The notes under the pieces were generated by a model that ran no database searches, was not told the origin of the DNA, and saw only the letters and a program-made list of their open reading frames with translations. A stretch of DNA of 64,000 nucleotides. Source: Lucinisca nassula. Taxonomy: Eukaryota > Mollusca > Bivalvia > Lucinida > Lucinidae. Each line of letters starts with the position of its first letter. Position 1 is the first letter of the stretch. Of this stretch, positions 13,001-21,593 are shown one piece after another. Both the position numbers and the translations under genes were made by a program. The stretch spans positions 198,789,644-198,853,643 of the forward strand of contig OY757011.1 of the NCBI GenBank assembly GCA_963580285.1, given 5' to 3'.

Positions 13001-16000
13001 CCATTTTGAATCCAACTGCACCACAATGCTCCACAATGTTACATTGTAGTCGACTCTAATGTTTGACTTTGCATGCCATAGGTTCAAAAGATGATTCACA
13101 TGCAAAAGAAGTGGTACTTCGTAGAGACTCTCAAAACTCCAAAGGAAAAAAAGACAAAAAGGTAAGTGTACCAAAACAGTACTAAGTGTCAATTTTGCAG
13201 CATCTTGTTTGATGATCGCAGCCTAATGCACTTATCATGATAAGATTAGTAGACGATCTAGCCATACATAAGCTGATAAAATGAAATACAAATGTTGCTA
13301 CGTCAACACAGGTGGGTCGATGGTCTTTGAGTGTAGATTGGAAAATGGTCTGAATAGGGAGCTTAGACCGTTTCGTTTAACCTTTGAAATTCCTGTACTT
13401 TTGTACCCTCTGATCTGACGCTGCGTCCTGACACTGTTAAACGATTTCGACAGACAATATGTAATATACAGTGAAATTCCGCTGTAAAGTCCACCTAAAA
13501 TTAAGATTTCATTACGAAAACACGCCTATACAAATACATTGCCACCTTTATCGCCGAAACAGAGAAAATTTTATGATGACAAATTGTGATATTTTTCTTA
13601 TTTCTGCTCAAAATATAGATTGTGGGCACTCGTTAAAACCGCCTCATTGACTATATGACTCAGTTTTACTATATAAAAGGGGGTTCAAGGGGGTTAAAAT
13701 TATATAGGCGTGTTTTCGTGATGAATTCTCCTTTTTAAAATAAAAGTGGAGGCAATGATCAGGAATCGATACAATTAACCCACAGCTCCCATCAGAGACA
13801 CCAAAGGGATGGAAACACAAACATAAAGCAACAGACCCCAACGATAACACCAACAGCGTAAAGCCAAAAGGACAGTTACTTTCCCATAAAATGGCCAAAA
13901 GGCTATCCAAAATAAAATAAGTAAGCAACACAAACAACCAAAGACCAACCATAACAAAAATAACCCGCGACAGAAGAACCGCCTTGGAATGGTCAGCGGA
14001 AACGAATTCCACTAGGGGCTTAAATCTATTTTACGTGACCACAGTCCTCGCCCTTACTTCCGTCGCAATGAAGACAATTAATTTGTTCAGCCCGCATTTA
14101 GTACGTTGCATATATTCTTTCTTTGTGTTTTCTGAATCTGGTCTCCTCTGGCCAGAGACAACCTTTGGGACTGTTCAAGAGTGGTCTTTAAGACCACTAC
14201 TGAACAGTCCCGAAGGTGGTCTTTATATTGGAAATTTACTGTGTATATAATTCAATATTTATTTCAAGACACTGTAAACATTGTAGAGGAAACGTGATTG
14301 TAAGAAGCAGAAGGACAGCACAAGTGTAACTAATTAAATTGCACCAGTAATACTCAAAGTAGGGGATGTTTGCGTAAGTGGTTCTACACAACGTCTTTTC
14401 AAAAATACATGTAAATCAATCATCATGTGAACGAGCCCGTGAAATAAAGTGACAGACAGTGATAGAGACTTGGAAATGTTTTGTTGTCCATTGTAGGCTT
14501 AAATATCCCTTAACAGTTACCGCCGAAAAGTCCCAAATTGTAACTTTTGTCAGATATCTGGGATACAATTACAATGACATGACTTGCCATTAATTTGCTG
14601 CTTCCTCGATAGCTGTCATGATGCATGAAATGTTTTCACCATAAAATGAATTTGTGACCTTTTTGGTTCAGGGTACGTTCACCAAAATTGATGTTACAAG
14701 TAAACCAAACCGTCGATTTCAATAAAATTTCAGTATATCATGTCACAATGGTTAATATATCCATGATATAAATGTGAAATCTGTCCGATTGTTCAATTTT
14801 TAGTAAAAGTCATAAAATCATACACAGGGCGTTGGAATTTTGTTAAGTATATTTTTTTTTAATTACCAATTGGCTATTTTGTGGCTTTCTGCTGTTGATG
14901 TTTCCATTTGGGTCTAGTTATTTAATAATCGTGTTTCTTTCCGTGTGGTGTCTCTGATGCGGCTGTGCGTTTTTGTATCGATTCCTTATCGTTGTCTTCA
15001 CTTCGATAGAGGGTTACTCCTTTCACAGACTTGTTACCTGCCGTAAGGCTCATGAACTGGCCCAATGACTGACCCCATGTGGCTGAATCCACTCATATCT
15101 CCAACAAAGGTTCTTGGCATCAGGTAAATATGTCCGTAAATTGAACACCCCATTAAACCCCACTAAACTGCGGTTTACATAGGTATACATTATTTCGCTT
15201 AATAGTTTGCTCCTAGACATAGGTTGTGGGTAGTCTTTGAACCACCTAAATGAGGCGGTTCTAACGAGCACCCACAACCTATTTTTGGGGTACAAATAAG
15301 AATAATATCACAAATCGTCATCGGGAAAGTAGCCAGTTTGGAGATATGAAAGAATGCACTATGTCACACGGGTATGTTATCGAAATGATTCTAAATTAGT
15401 TCTAGCTATTTAAATTCCACTGTTTTTCAGTCTCGCCATTCGGATAAAAAGAAGCATGATGATAAAGACCACAACAAAAGTCGGATCCAGCGGATAGTTC
15501 AACATGCGTCCGTAAGCATAGTTTTTTTTTAGTTATGCCACTGCATTACAAAATCACACCTACACATTACATTACATATTTTATCGCCGAAAGAACGAAA
15601 GGTTTAAGATGAAAAACGGTGATATTTTTTTTTCATTTTTGCTCAAAATATAAATTGTTGGTACACGTTAGAACAGCCTCATCGAGGAGGTTCTAACGAA
15701 TAGTCACAATCTATATTTTGAAGCAGAAAGAAAAATAATGTTTACCTCCTATAACTCCCTGTTTTACTATATAAAGGTAGGGTTCAAAGAGGTCACAACC
15801 ATAAAGTCGTGTTTTCGTGATGCACCACATGTAGGTCCGTCAAATTAACGTTATGCGAACCCTTATTATATTGAGAAATGTAGAGCTTAAAGAGGGTACA
15901 TGGTTTTCTTCTTAATTCTGTTCCAAGACAAACATGTAGACACAGTCATTAAATCGATTGCTAATGCGGTTCCGACGAACGACACAATTTACGTTTGAGA

Positions 16001-17593
16001 AATAATAAACAATTTGTCATCTGGAATTGTCCGCAACATTATAATTCGGGCACGGGTCCCATATGAAAATGATTGTTCTTAGCATAAAGCTCAGCTCAGC
16101 CTGTCAATCAATGCATTATAATCAGCACCTTGATGTTCATTGCTTGGATACTATAATACATCTGATATCTATATCTGTTATTTCAAGACTCTTGATGAAC
16201 GGACGTTTTGTGTCTTACCTCGTGCAAAACCTGGAAACAGGCTTTAATACGATGTTGCTCGCATCACATGGATACCCGAAATGGCCCAAAATGCAGAATA
16301 GAAAATGATACATATTCATGGGTTCTGCTTATAAATATAGTATGCCAGCAACTGTTGACATTTAGTACATATGGGCTCCGTCAAGCGATTTTGGTACTTA
16401 TCGCCCATGCGAGCAGTGAATCAAGAGGAACCTTCAGACAGAAAGCCATATCCCTGGCCCCTCTGTATGGCTGGGCATGCGCAGTTAAAATTTGTCATGA
16501 CGAATGCTCGCAGACACAAATTCGCTTGGCGGGGCTCATATATTTATTGGCAGGACAATTTTCGTATTCTACAGATGGAATCAAAACACGAATTCTTACT
16601 AGTCTGCTAGTCTGGCCCAGAAAATTTGCACATCTCATTTTTGTTAAGGTTTGTGGTGTATTCCTTGCTTACAAAGGATAATAAAAATCAAAAATGGGTT
16701 CCTTTAAGAGCAATGAAAACATTCATAAGAGAGAAGATGGGTCATACTACGTAGTTTCGGCTAATAAAGCCTCATCAGTGACCCTGTAATGATCCGGCAA
16801 AGAAAGCCAGAGGAAACATACTGCAATTTTGCGAATTTCGAATAGGCAGTCGATTCAAAGACTGATATAAATCAAAATGGGGTCCAAATAATTAAAAACC
16901 TGTCTAGAATACGAGTCTAAATCAATAATTTATTTCCGATTTCTCAGAATATTCACGCTGATCTCAAAGGACCAAAAGTAAAATATAAACTGCACGATGG
17001 TTGATGTACGGGGAGACGTTTTACGGCCGCCACACGGCACAACACCAGCTGCAGTGAAGGCAAATAAAAATCAAAAATGGGTTCCTTTAAGAGCAATGAA
17101 AACATTCATAAGAAAGAAGCATTTTATCGAATATATTGAACGTACAAGTCGTCAGGGTCGACACTAGAAATAATTAAGATGTCCACCGCTTGGAGATCGC
17201 ATGCAAGGACGAACAATCGGAGTTCAGATCTCTTTTTCGTATCATGCTGCATGCCGGCACAATTAACAACAGCAAAAAGACGTTAAATTATGTTTATATT
17301 TAAGTATCTCTGACAAGTGCAGTGGATATTTTTAAACAAGTTGGGCAAAATGTTTTATAGCCCCACGTTCAGGATGCTTTGCCAGTTAGTTACACGTTTT
17401 CTTGAGCGCATTCTACAACCCTTACAATACGGGCTCGTAGCAAGAAGTTTGTATTTATTGTCTGTTTGCATTACTTCCAGTATTTTTGTTTTTATAGGTT
17501 CGCAGATCAGCTCGATTCCACATCGCCCAGAATGATCAACATACATCTGCACCTCCATTACCTCCTCGTCCATTGAATATTGGAAGGTTCTAA
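3857..17593 (+). CDS. Host gene, C-terminal 150 codons in five exons: basic Lys/Ser-rich protein with a proline-rich tail
   Basis: Join 3857-4003, 6421-6469, 13082-13161, 15431-15511 and 17498-17593. The 453 bases form one open frame of 150 residues and TAA. All four introns begin GT and end AG, and the phases agree at every junction (0, 1, 0, 0), which is unlikely by chance. The protein has a basic patch FRRKKTPPKK, a serine/arginine stretch MSVRSISGGK, and Lys/Asp/His-rich segments (KGKKDKK, DKKKHDDKDHNKSR). It ends with APPLPPRPLNIGRF, in which PPLPPR fits the PxxPx+ form of SH3 ligands. No transmembrane segment or enzyme domain is seen here. I do not recognise the family. A cytoplasmic tail or a scaffold/adaptor region is possible but is inference. 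The start codon and upstream exons are not in view; the BEL/Pao relic at 1-1573 suggests they are far upstream. Confidence 0.68.
4050..4351 (+). mobile_element. SINE-B, full copy with 13-bp target duplication
   Basis: It runs from GGCCCCCGCCCATCGGGGCT to the tail GACGTTAAACCTCAAATCAA plus ACAAA. ACTGGACACATAT occurs immediately before (4037-4049) and after (4352-4364). The direct repeat plus the A-rich tail marks retroposition. The copy sits in the first visible intron of the host gene. Confidence 0.85.
4437..4680 (-). mobile_element. MITE C, full copy with collapsed centre
   Basis: The ends CATCACGAAAAGACACCTAT and TTTTCGTAATG match the family. The central palindrome has lost its GGCGGTTC arm. 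Confidence 0.75.
4765..5130. repeat. Two repeat A fragments head to head
   Basis: 4765-4945 is on the plus strand and 4945-5130 on the minus strand. They meet at the TTTCCCTTT/AAAGGGAAAG block and form an inverted repeat of about 180-bp arms, able to fold into a long hairpin. Confidence 0.75.
5131..5272 (+). mobile_element. SINE-3 (tRNA-like head), partial
   Basis: The head GAGCTCTGTGGTGCAGTGGT resembles a tRNA A-box region and CCGGTTCGATCC a B box. TGTTTCCTTGGGCAAGAAAC and ATCCACATTGCTTAGTACT follow. It lacks the (ATT)n tail. Confidence 0.7.
5455..5587 (+). mobile_element. Short Helitron-like element ending in hairpin plus CTAG
   Basis: It starts with the hairpin CCCGCACTGAAAGTGTGGG (5467-5485) and a TCCGTCCGTCTGTC block. 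It ends with GTCAGTTTCACTGAC (6-bp stem, 5565-5579) followed by AGCTCTAG and then T. A hairpin a few bases before CTRR, with insertion before T, is the Helitron 3' signature. The middle is deleted. Confidence 0.5.
5618..5915. repeat. Palindromic MITE and a partial tandem copy
   Basis: AAAGAAGCTTTATTTAAACG is inverted at 5751-5795. The interior carries AGTGAAGGCAATGCTTACAT. The left half is repeated at 5806-5900, up to the D MITE. Confidence 0.6.
5900..6092 (+). mobile_element. MITE D, 3' end missing
   Basis: It begins CATTACCATAACACAAACGT and carries the palindrome around GAACCGCCTCGTTGAGGCGG (about 6010-6070). It lacks the CACGTGATG end. Confidence 0.7.
6421..6469 (+). CDS. Exon b of the host gene (phase 0 to 1)
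   Basis: A 49-base micro-exon. The acceptor CATGCTTTCTTTTCAG ends at 6420 and the donor CGT/GTAAGTTG follows 6469. It encodes TKVYTHKKEPHDDRDS plus one base of a codon that becomes TGT (Cys) when joined to exon c. It is too short for ordinary open-frame searches. Confidence 0.64.
6573..6838 (-). mobile_element. SINE-B copy without tail
   Basis: It runs from AACGTCCCCGTCACCACTG to the head complement CCCCGATGGGTGGGGGCC. The right flank (6839-6930) is shared with the right flank of the copy at 8192-8499, so B and its flank were copied together. Confidence 0.75.
7005..8100 (+). mobile_element. Non-autonomous Helitron-like element with 316-bp tandem units
   Basis: The subterminal inverted pair GCACGACCCGC (7008-7018) and GCGGGTCGTGC (8073-8083) is followed by the perfect hairpin GCTTCAGCTGAAGC (8084-8097). 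A second hairpin, ACCGACTGAAGTCGGT, lies near the 5' end. The body is two nearly identical 316-bp units (7093-7408, 7409-7724) and a divergent third. Each unit ends with ACATGACCAAAATGGCCGCC. There is no coding capacity. Placement with Helitron/Helentron-type elements is inference from the ends. Confidence 0.55.
8192..8499 (-). mobile_element. SINE-B, full copy with 13-bp target duplication
   Basis: CCCTTTTGGACTG flanks it exactly at 8179-8191 and 8500-8512. Confidence 0.82.
8560..9650. other. Long stretch without recognised features (host intron)
   Basis: This lies inside the 6.6-kb intron between exons b and c. No MITE, SINE or exon-like segment with splice sites was found. Confidence 0.4.
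9654..9813. mobile_element. TTAA-flanked MITE H, degraded
   Basis: It begins TTAACCC and contains the inverted pair GACCAGATCAGGACGCCACG and AGCGTCTAGCGGTGTTTGGTC. It ends at a TTAA that is also the start of the next copy. Confidence 0.45.
9810..10010. mobile_element. TTAA-flanked MITE H, TGTCCTGC subtype
   Basis: TTAA at both ends. It holds the palindrome ACAATGTAGATCCAGATCAG and CTAATCTGGATCTTCATTGT, and ends ATCAAGGGTTAA. The same subtype is at 39200-39412 and 58719-58931. Confidence 0.65.
10070..10165 (+). repeat. C/D-type palindromic core fragment
   Basis: A palindrome around GAACCGCCTCTTTGGGGCGG with CTTATTTCTCCTCCAAG upstream. No element ends are visible; the gap follows. Confidence 0.6.
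10237..10436. other. Assembly gap of 200 N
   Basis: Exactly 200 undetermined bases, which suggests a fixed-size placeholder, so the true length is unknown. Open frames drawn across it have no meaning. Confidence 0.99.
10662..10892. mobile_element. TTAA-flanked MITE H, full 231-bp copy
   Basis: It begins TTAACCCATTTTGTATTGG and ends GTACAAAAAGGGTTAA. The interior hairpin is GGCAAACAGTGCAGGTCAAG with its complement downstream. TTAA ends with CCC/GGG termini recall piggyBac-type MITEs; Kolobok is the alternative. Confidence 0.7.
10893..11809. other. No recognisable feature (host intron)
   Basis: AT-rich intronic sequence. The 68-codon frame at 11498-11704 has no recognisable domain. Confidence 0.35.
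11810..12540 (+). repeat. Repeat A copy with an inverted A fragment inside
   Basis: The plus-strand copy is split after GATGAGTTAGG by a minus-strand A piece (11990-12108) and resumes at about 12110. It also carries a TTTTA-type array (11855-11893), a G run (11907-11920) and a C run (12182-12200). GCAGTGAAATACTTTTCA is tandemly repeated three times near 12230-12270. Confidence 0.7.
12541..13081. other. Intron sequence without recognised repeats
   Basis: It precedes exon c. No feature was seen apart from the acceptor site at its end. Confidence 0.4.
13082..13161 (+). CDS. Exon c of the host gene (phase 1 to 0)
   Basis: An 80-base exon. The acceptor is GCATGCCATAG (weak pyrimidine tract) and the donor AAG/GTAAGTGT is strong. 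After the split Cys codon it reads SKDDSHAKEVVLRRD, then SQNSKGKKDKK. The only frame compatible with exon b is open throughout. The antisense open frame at 12932-13192 is a shadow. Confidence 0.66.
13510..13723 (+). mobile_element. MITE C, right core arm lost
   Basis: The ends are CATTACGAAAACACGCCTAT and ATAGGCGTGTTTTCGTGATG, the most canonical pair in the window. The palindrome breaks at CCGCCTCATTGA. Confidence 0.8.
13735..14100 (-). repeat. Repeat A copy inside MITE G
   Basis: The complement of the family from CAATGATCAGGAATCGATAC to TTAATTTGTTCAG. Its open frames on both strands reflect the repeat, not a gene. Confidence 0.75.
14243..14860. other. Intron sequence without recognised repeats
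   Basis: Nothing supported. Confidence 0.35.
14865..15010 (+). repeat. Repeat A fragment
   Basis: Starts TACCAATTGGCTATTTTGTG and ends CGATTCCTTATCGTTGTC, with an internal deletion. Confidence 0.65.
15131..15387 (-). mobile_element. MITE D copy
   Basis: From GTCCGTAAATTGAACACCC to CACGGGTATGTTATCGAAATG. The central palindrome is GAACCACCTAAATGAGGCGG with complement. It ends 43 bases before exon d. Confidence 0.7.
15431..15511 (+). CDS. Exon d of the host gene (phase 0 to 0)
   Basis: 81 bases, 27 codons. The acceptor CCACTGTTTTTCAG ends at 15430 and the donor TCC/GTAAGCAT follows 15511. It reads SRHSDKKKHDDKDHNKSR, then IQRIVQHAS. It is strongly charged and probably disordered. Confidence 0.7.
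15544..15822 (+). mobile_element. MITE C copy just after exon d
   Basis: Starts CATTACAAAATCACACC 32 bases after the donor of exon d and ends GTGTTTTCGTGATG. The palindrome is around ACAGCCTCATCGAGGAGG. Confidence 0.75.
15823..16599. other. Unassigned intron sequence
   Basis: A D-like remnant may lie near 15900-16065. The open frame starting at 16208 (157 codons, to 16681) overlaps another frame and has no recognisable domain. Its end (16600-16680) is a dispersed repeat, so I treat it as spurious. Confidence 0.4.
16600..17118 (+). repeat. Unclassified repeat with internal 56-bp direct duplication
   Basis: 16680-16735 and about 17060-17116 share AATAAAAATCAAAAATGGG and the following bases nearly exactly. 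Related segments occur at 63558-63630 (TGGCCCAGAAAACTTGCAC) and 33195-33345 (TTTTTACGGCCGCCACAC), so this is an old dispersed family. Confidence 0.5.
17498..17593 (+). CDS. Terminal exon e of the host gene with stop codon
   Basis: The acceptor is TATTTTTGTTTTTATAG before 17498. It reads VRRSARFHIAQNDQHTS, then APPLPPRPLNIGRF and TAA at 17591-17593. The PPLPPR segment fits a class II SH3-binding pattern. The 3' UTR begins at 17594, and the palindromic C MITE at 17694-17960 lies 100 bases further on. The antisense frame 17355-17573 is a shadow. Confidence 0.7.
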   Translation, partial: VRRSARFHIAQNDQHTSAPPLPPRPLNIGRF

Positions 17594-17693
17594 ATTTATC
17601 GTGTTTTATACTGTTTTTGTCTATATAATGGCATTTCTGTTACACAAATTGCGATATGCCGTCCTATTTCTTCTTATTTTCATCATTACGCAA

Positions 17694-17960
17694 ACGTGCC
17701 TATACAAATACATTGCCACCTTTATCGCCGAAAAAAATAAAACTTTTATGATGAAAAATTGTGATAATTTTTCTTATTTCTGCTCAAAATATAGATTGTG
17801 GGTACTCGTAAGAACCGCCTCGATGAGGCGGTTCTAACGAGTGCCCACAATCTATATTTTGAGCAGAAATAAGAAAAAATATCACAATTTTCATCATAAA
17901 ATTTTCATTTTTTCGGCGATAAAGGTGGCAATATATTTGCATAGGTGTGTTTGCGTAATG
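17694..17960. mobile_element. MITE C variant: 267-bp near-complete palindrome in the probable 3' UTR
   Basis: Both halves are the left half of MITE C. It starts CATTACGCAAACGTGCCTAT and ends ATAGGTGTGTTTGCGTAATG. The inverted arms run the whole length around GCCTCGATGAGGC (centre 17823). Other C copies are palindromic only in the core and at the tips. In RNA it would form a hairpin of about 130 bp. Confidence 0.85.
17736..17741 (+). promoter_or_regulatory. Candidate AATAAA polyadenylation signal inside a MITE
   Basis: This AATAAA lies 143 bases after the host stop codon, in the left arm of the palindromic C MITE. It would be a MITE-supplied signal if it is used. AATAAA is common in AT-rich DNA, so use is uncertain. 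Confidence 0.25.
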
Positions 17961-18440
17961 TGGCTGTCCTAACGATACCCGTAAAGTATGTTTGGAGCAA
18001 GAATAAGTAAACCAATGCATAGCCTTGTAAATGTCTCTTTTCTGTATATAAAGTGGGAATTGCAAGTGTTTTCTTTAAAGAGACATGTTAATGAAATGAA
18101 GACTCGATGCATCCATCTGGAGCCAGTAGTCCAATTCTAATGACATCGTTGGTTGACGTATCATTAAAACTTTGATAATTTAATAAGGCAAATATGCTAA
18201 TAATTTTGCTGAAAATATTAACAACTTTTGATAGCAAAAATTTTAGATATTGTACTAAAGAACAGTCAACAGTATGACCACTAACGCTAACGAGACTTTA
18301 GACGACTGCCCTCTAAATACTTAACAGACTTTAGATCCTGGTTGTAGTCAGCAGATTTTAATATTTGCATATAACTCTGTAGTTTGGTTTAAAACACTGA
18401 AGAAGACTTTGGAAATGCTATCGTTCATACATAATTATGT

Positions 18441-18626
18441 CATCACGATATCCCACCCGTGCATAATAGTGCATTCTTTCATATCTCCAAAAAGGTCATT
18501 TTTCTTATGACAATTCGTGATATTTCCCTCATTTGTGCCCGCGACATAGGTTGTGGGTGCTCGTTCGAACCGTACCCACAATCTATGTCTTGGAGCTGAA
18601 CATTTCACGGACTTGTTCACATGATG
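18441..18626 (+). mobile_element. MITE D copy with collapsed centre
   Basis: Starts CATCACGATATCCCACCCGT and ends CACGGACTTGTTCACATGATG. The GGCGG core is deleted at GCTCGTTCGAACCG. Confidence 0.75.
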
Positions 18627-18803
18627 TGAAGGATTTATTTAGAGATTTGCTCCAAATACAGTCTGTATGTGCTCGATGAGGCTATTCTTGCGAGAAGCAC
18701 AATCAAAATGTTTAAACGACAAAAGAAAATATATTTTTCACATTTATCACGCTATTTAACATTACGAAACCAAACCTATTCAAATACAATTTAAAAACGG
18801 AGT

Positions 18804-18990
18804 GGCTATTTGCAGTCAACTGCAAATAGCCAAAAAACGTAGAAATGGCTATTTGCAGTCAACTGCAAATAGCCAGAAAACGTTAAAATGGCTATTTGCA
18901 GTCAACTGCAAATAGCCAAAAAACGTTAAAATGGCTATTTGCAGTCAACTGCAAATAGCCAGAAAACGTTAAAATGGCTATTTGCAGTCA
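18804..18990 (+). repeat. Left palindromic array, 43-bp unit
   Basis: The units begin at 18804, 18847, 18890, 18933 and 18976 (last one half). Each has GGCTATTTGCAGT, CA, ACTGCAAATAGCC: a perfect 13-bp inverted pair around CA, followed by a 15-base spacer AAAAAACGTTAAAAT or close variant. Confidence 0.95.
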
Positions 18991-19112
18991 TTCTATTAGC
19001 GTTAGAACGGTCACCTGGAGATGTTCAAAATATTTTGAAATGGAACGGGCCTCTGCGGCCTAGTAGTTAATAAGAGCTCTGACTCTTAATCATTAAGACT
19101 CTCAACGTTATG

Positions 19113-19390
19113 GCTGTTTGTTTGATTTGATGTTTTACGTGCTCTGCAACACTATTTAGGACATTTTAGAGACGTTACTTCCATTTTTGTGCGACTTGTC
19201 CACAGATTGAGACGTAAAGACATCTCAAGCCTATGACACCTATAGGGCCTAGGACGGACCGACTCGCACCACTTGGCCTTAGCACGCTTAGTTCTTCTAA
19301 ACGGTTTATCAGTACTCATGTGCAGGCAGTTTCTGCTCGAGTGGATGGAAACATCATGCAGCCAATCTATTTCTCCAAGCCGCGATGACC
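19113..19390 (-). mobile_element. SINE-B, diverged copy
   Basis: From TGTTTGATTTGATGTTTTAC to CCAAGCCGCGATGACCGGGG. Many substitutions mark it as old. Confidence 0.65.
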
Positions 19391-19554
19391 GGGGACTATA
19401 AAATGGCTATATAGAGTCTATATTTTGTGTGAACATATGACACCTATAGTTTTAAATAACATATTGTTTCCATTTTTGTTTCACTGTTTAGCAATGTTCT
19501 CTGCTTATTTAAATGAAATATCTAATTTGTAAAGCCCATGAGAGGTTGGTGGGG

Positions 19555-19800
19555 AGTGGAGGGAGGGCGGGGATGAGGCAAAGGTGACGTGTGTCTTGCG
19601 TCACTTCGGCGTCCACCTGATATTGGCTTACAGTTGGTTGTGATAATGGTAGAGAGGGGATGATGTTATTTCTTCTGATGATGTTATTTCTTCTGTTTCT
19701 ACACTTCCATTCGTTTTCCTCTTACTCCTCCGTCTCTCATTTTCATCTCTGCTATCTCTTCTATCTCTTTCCTCCATTTCTTAGGGACAGGACACAAAAT
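19555..19800 (+). repeat. Repeat J (SINE-like), uninterrupted
   Basis: It contains GGCGTCCACCTGATATTGGC and CTGTTTCTACACTTCCATTC, then a pyrimidine-rich CTCTTACTCC region and GGGACAGGACACAAAA. It serves as the empty site for the C insertion at 57995. Antisense fragments lie near 39790-39890 and 46470-46560. Confidence 0.6.
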
Positions 19801-19821
19801 TACTCACTGATTGAGACCGTC

Positions 19822-20030
19822 CAATGCATATAAGCATTTTGGTTTCATTGGTCGGCAGGACTTGAGTTGTCATTTCATCTCAATGTCGCCGGGTAAAAGT
19901 CCCACATAATTGGAAGCAACGCCTCCAAAATGACCTAAATGGTGTTGACGAGGACGTTAAACCTCAATTGAAACAAACAAATGATCCGCCCCGCACATCG
20001 GGGCTTGGAGAAATAGAATGCGCTGCATGG
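19822..20030 (+). mobile_element. Two truncated SINE-B copies in tandem
   Basis: 19822-19980 is a tail part ending GACGTTAAACCTCAATTGAA. A new head, CCGCCCCGCACATCGGGGCT, starts immediately and breaks off near 20030. Confidence 0.65.
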
Positions 20031-20139
20031 TGTACACCAGGCACTCAATGTTCCGGTAACGTCTAAGTAACGTCGATGCAACGTAGTGGCAAACACTCAC
20101 TATAAAATGAACGGGCGTGGTGTGGTATTTAACCATTAT

Positions 20140-20730
20140 CATGCTGGACAAGTCAACCCTACCTTTGCAAACAATATATATTCAGATCAAGAAGCCATCT
20201 GATCAGGATCTACACTGTTTGTCATGAAGAAGTGAACTGAATAAATACAGTAAATGGAATAATGACATTCTTTGATATTCTGCAATGGGCGTGGCTAAAA
20301 TAATTGTAATTGTTGTGGTATTTAACACTTATAATGCTTTTTAAGACAAACGCTTCCTTTGCAAACAATGTCGATTCAGATCAGGAAGTCATCTGATCAG
20401 GATCTGCAGAGTGTGTTATGAATTTGTGAATAGAATGCAGAAAACCATTTTTAAAATATAATGTATGGGCTGCATATACTGAGTGATATCAATTTTCACT
20501 GAAAATTTAAAGCCTTTGTTTTAATTTGTAGGGGCAATATTCACTCGTTGTGTCATTATATTTTTCTCGACTGTTTTAACCCCTTAAGATGCCAATCACA
20601 ACAATTGTCATATGAGTTGTTGTGTGCTGATTTCATTAAAAGTCATTGGTGTAAACATTGTGGATCCAGATCAAACTGCTGGGAACAATCTGATCGGGGT
20701 CCACACTGTTTTCTTGTATGCCTAAACATT
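20140..20730. repeat. Three TTAA-MITE (H) hairpin remnants
   Basis: Palindromes of the CTGATCAGGATCTACACTG type lie at about 20165-20225, 20370-20420 and 20650-20715, spaced by similar GGGCGTGG-containing sequence. A fourth lies at 21965-22020. Confidence 0.6.
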
Positions 20731-21164
20731 CTTTTAGACTGCAAAGATGTGAAATAGATGAGATACGCCGACGACATTTTCAGATGCAGTTTTTCTTAGC
20801 ACCTCAAGGGTTGAATTAATAAATGTCATCAATAGGATTGTAATATCTTTCAATAGGATTACAATAGATATGCGGTCAACATTACAGCCCCCGGGGGTCT
20901 CCACACGCCTTTATACAAACACAATTGTATAGTGAACCACACCATGAGAAAAACTGTCTTTGCGAAGATCTGCTCAAACACCATGTACTGATTATGCGTA
21001 AAGAGTTTCCTATTTTCCTATGTGACCCATATTAAAGAAACCACCGAAAGAAAAGATTTATCAATACAACATGGACTGGCTCATATTTACAGATTTTGAA
21101 TTTTGACATGCACGTTTATATCACACATATAGTGAAACTTTAACCACCAAAAAGTGGAAGTTTT

Positions 21165-21300
21165 CAGATACTAAATTTTGATATCTTTCATAATCCTGCT
21201 CATAACATAAAGTTGTAGGAACTCGTTAGAACTGCCTCGGCGAGGCGGCTCTAATAAGGACCCGCAATATAAAGTTTGACTATAAGTAAGAAAAATAATG
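21165..21300 (+). repeat. C/D-type palindromic core
   Basis: Arms around GAACTGCCTCGGCGAGGCGG, flanked by AACATAAAGTTGTAGG and its diverged complement. Poly-A tracts follow at 21467-21511. Confidence 0.6.
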
Positions 21301-21593
21301 TATCAATACAAACTGGAAAAAAAAATAAACAAATTACACTGAAAGAAAATATATTCTGCTACTGTAGGGGCTTGTACGATAGCGTAATGATACAGTGTTG
21401 TCAGTGCCCCATTGGGTCAAAATTGGCTACGCCCATGGGCCTAGTAGCTACCATAGACTTAAAATGAAAAAAAAAAAAAACTTAAAATTTAGAAAAAAAA
21501 AAAAAAAAAAATCTTCTTCCCTGAAACCATAAGGCCCACAGCTTAGGTACTTAGCATGTAGCAACGTCGAGTAGTCGCCTACATGAATCATGC

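Larger units (their letters stand above)
13467..14242 (+). mobile_element. TACAGT-ended MITE G, split by MITE C and repeat A
   Basis: The left part TACAGTGAAATTCC (13467-13509) and right part (about 14095-14242, ending GGAAATTTACTGT) match the intact copy at 35305-35510. The right part includes the hairpin GGGACTGTTCAAGAGTGGTC with its complement. A C MITE and a repeat A copy lie between. Confidence 0.7.

Noticed and set aside
16208..16681. 157-codon open frame as a gene
   Set aside because: It overlaps other open frames, has no recognisable domain, lies in an intron, and its end is a dispersed repeat also seen at 63558-63630.
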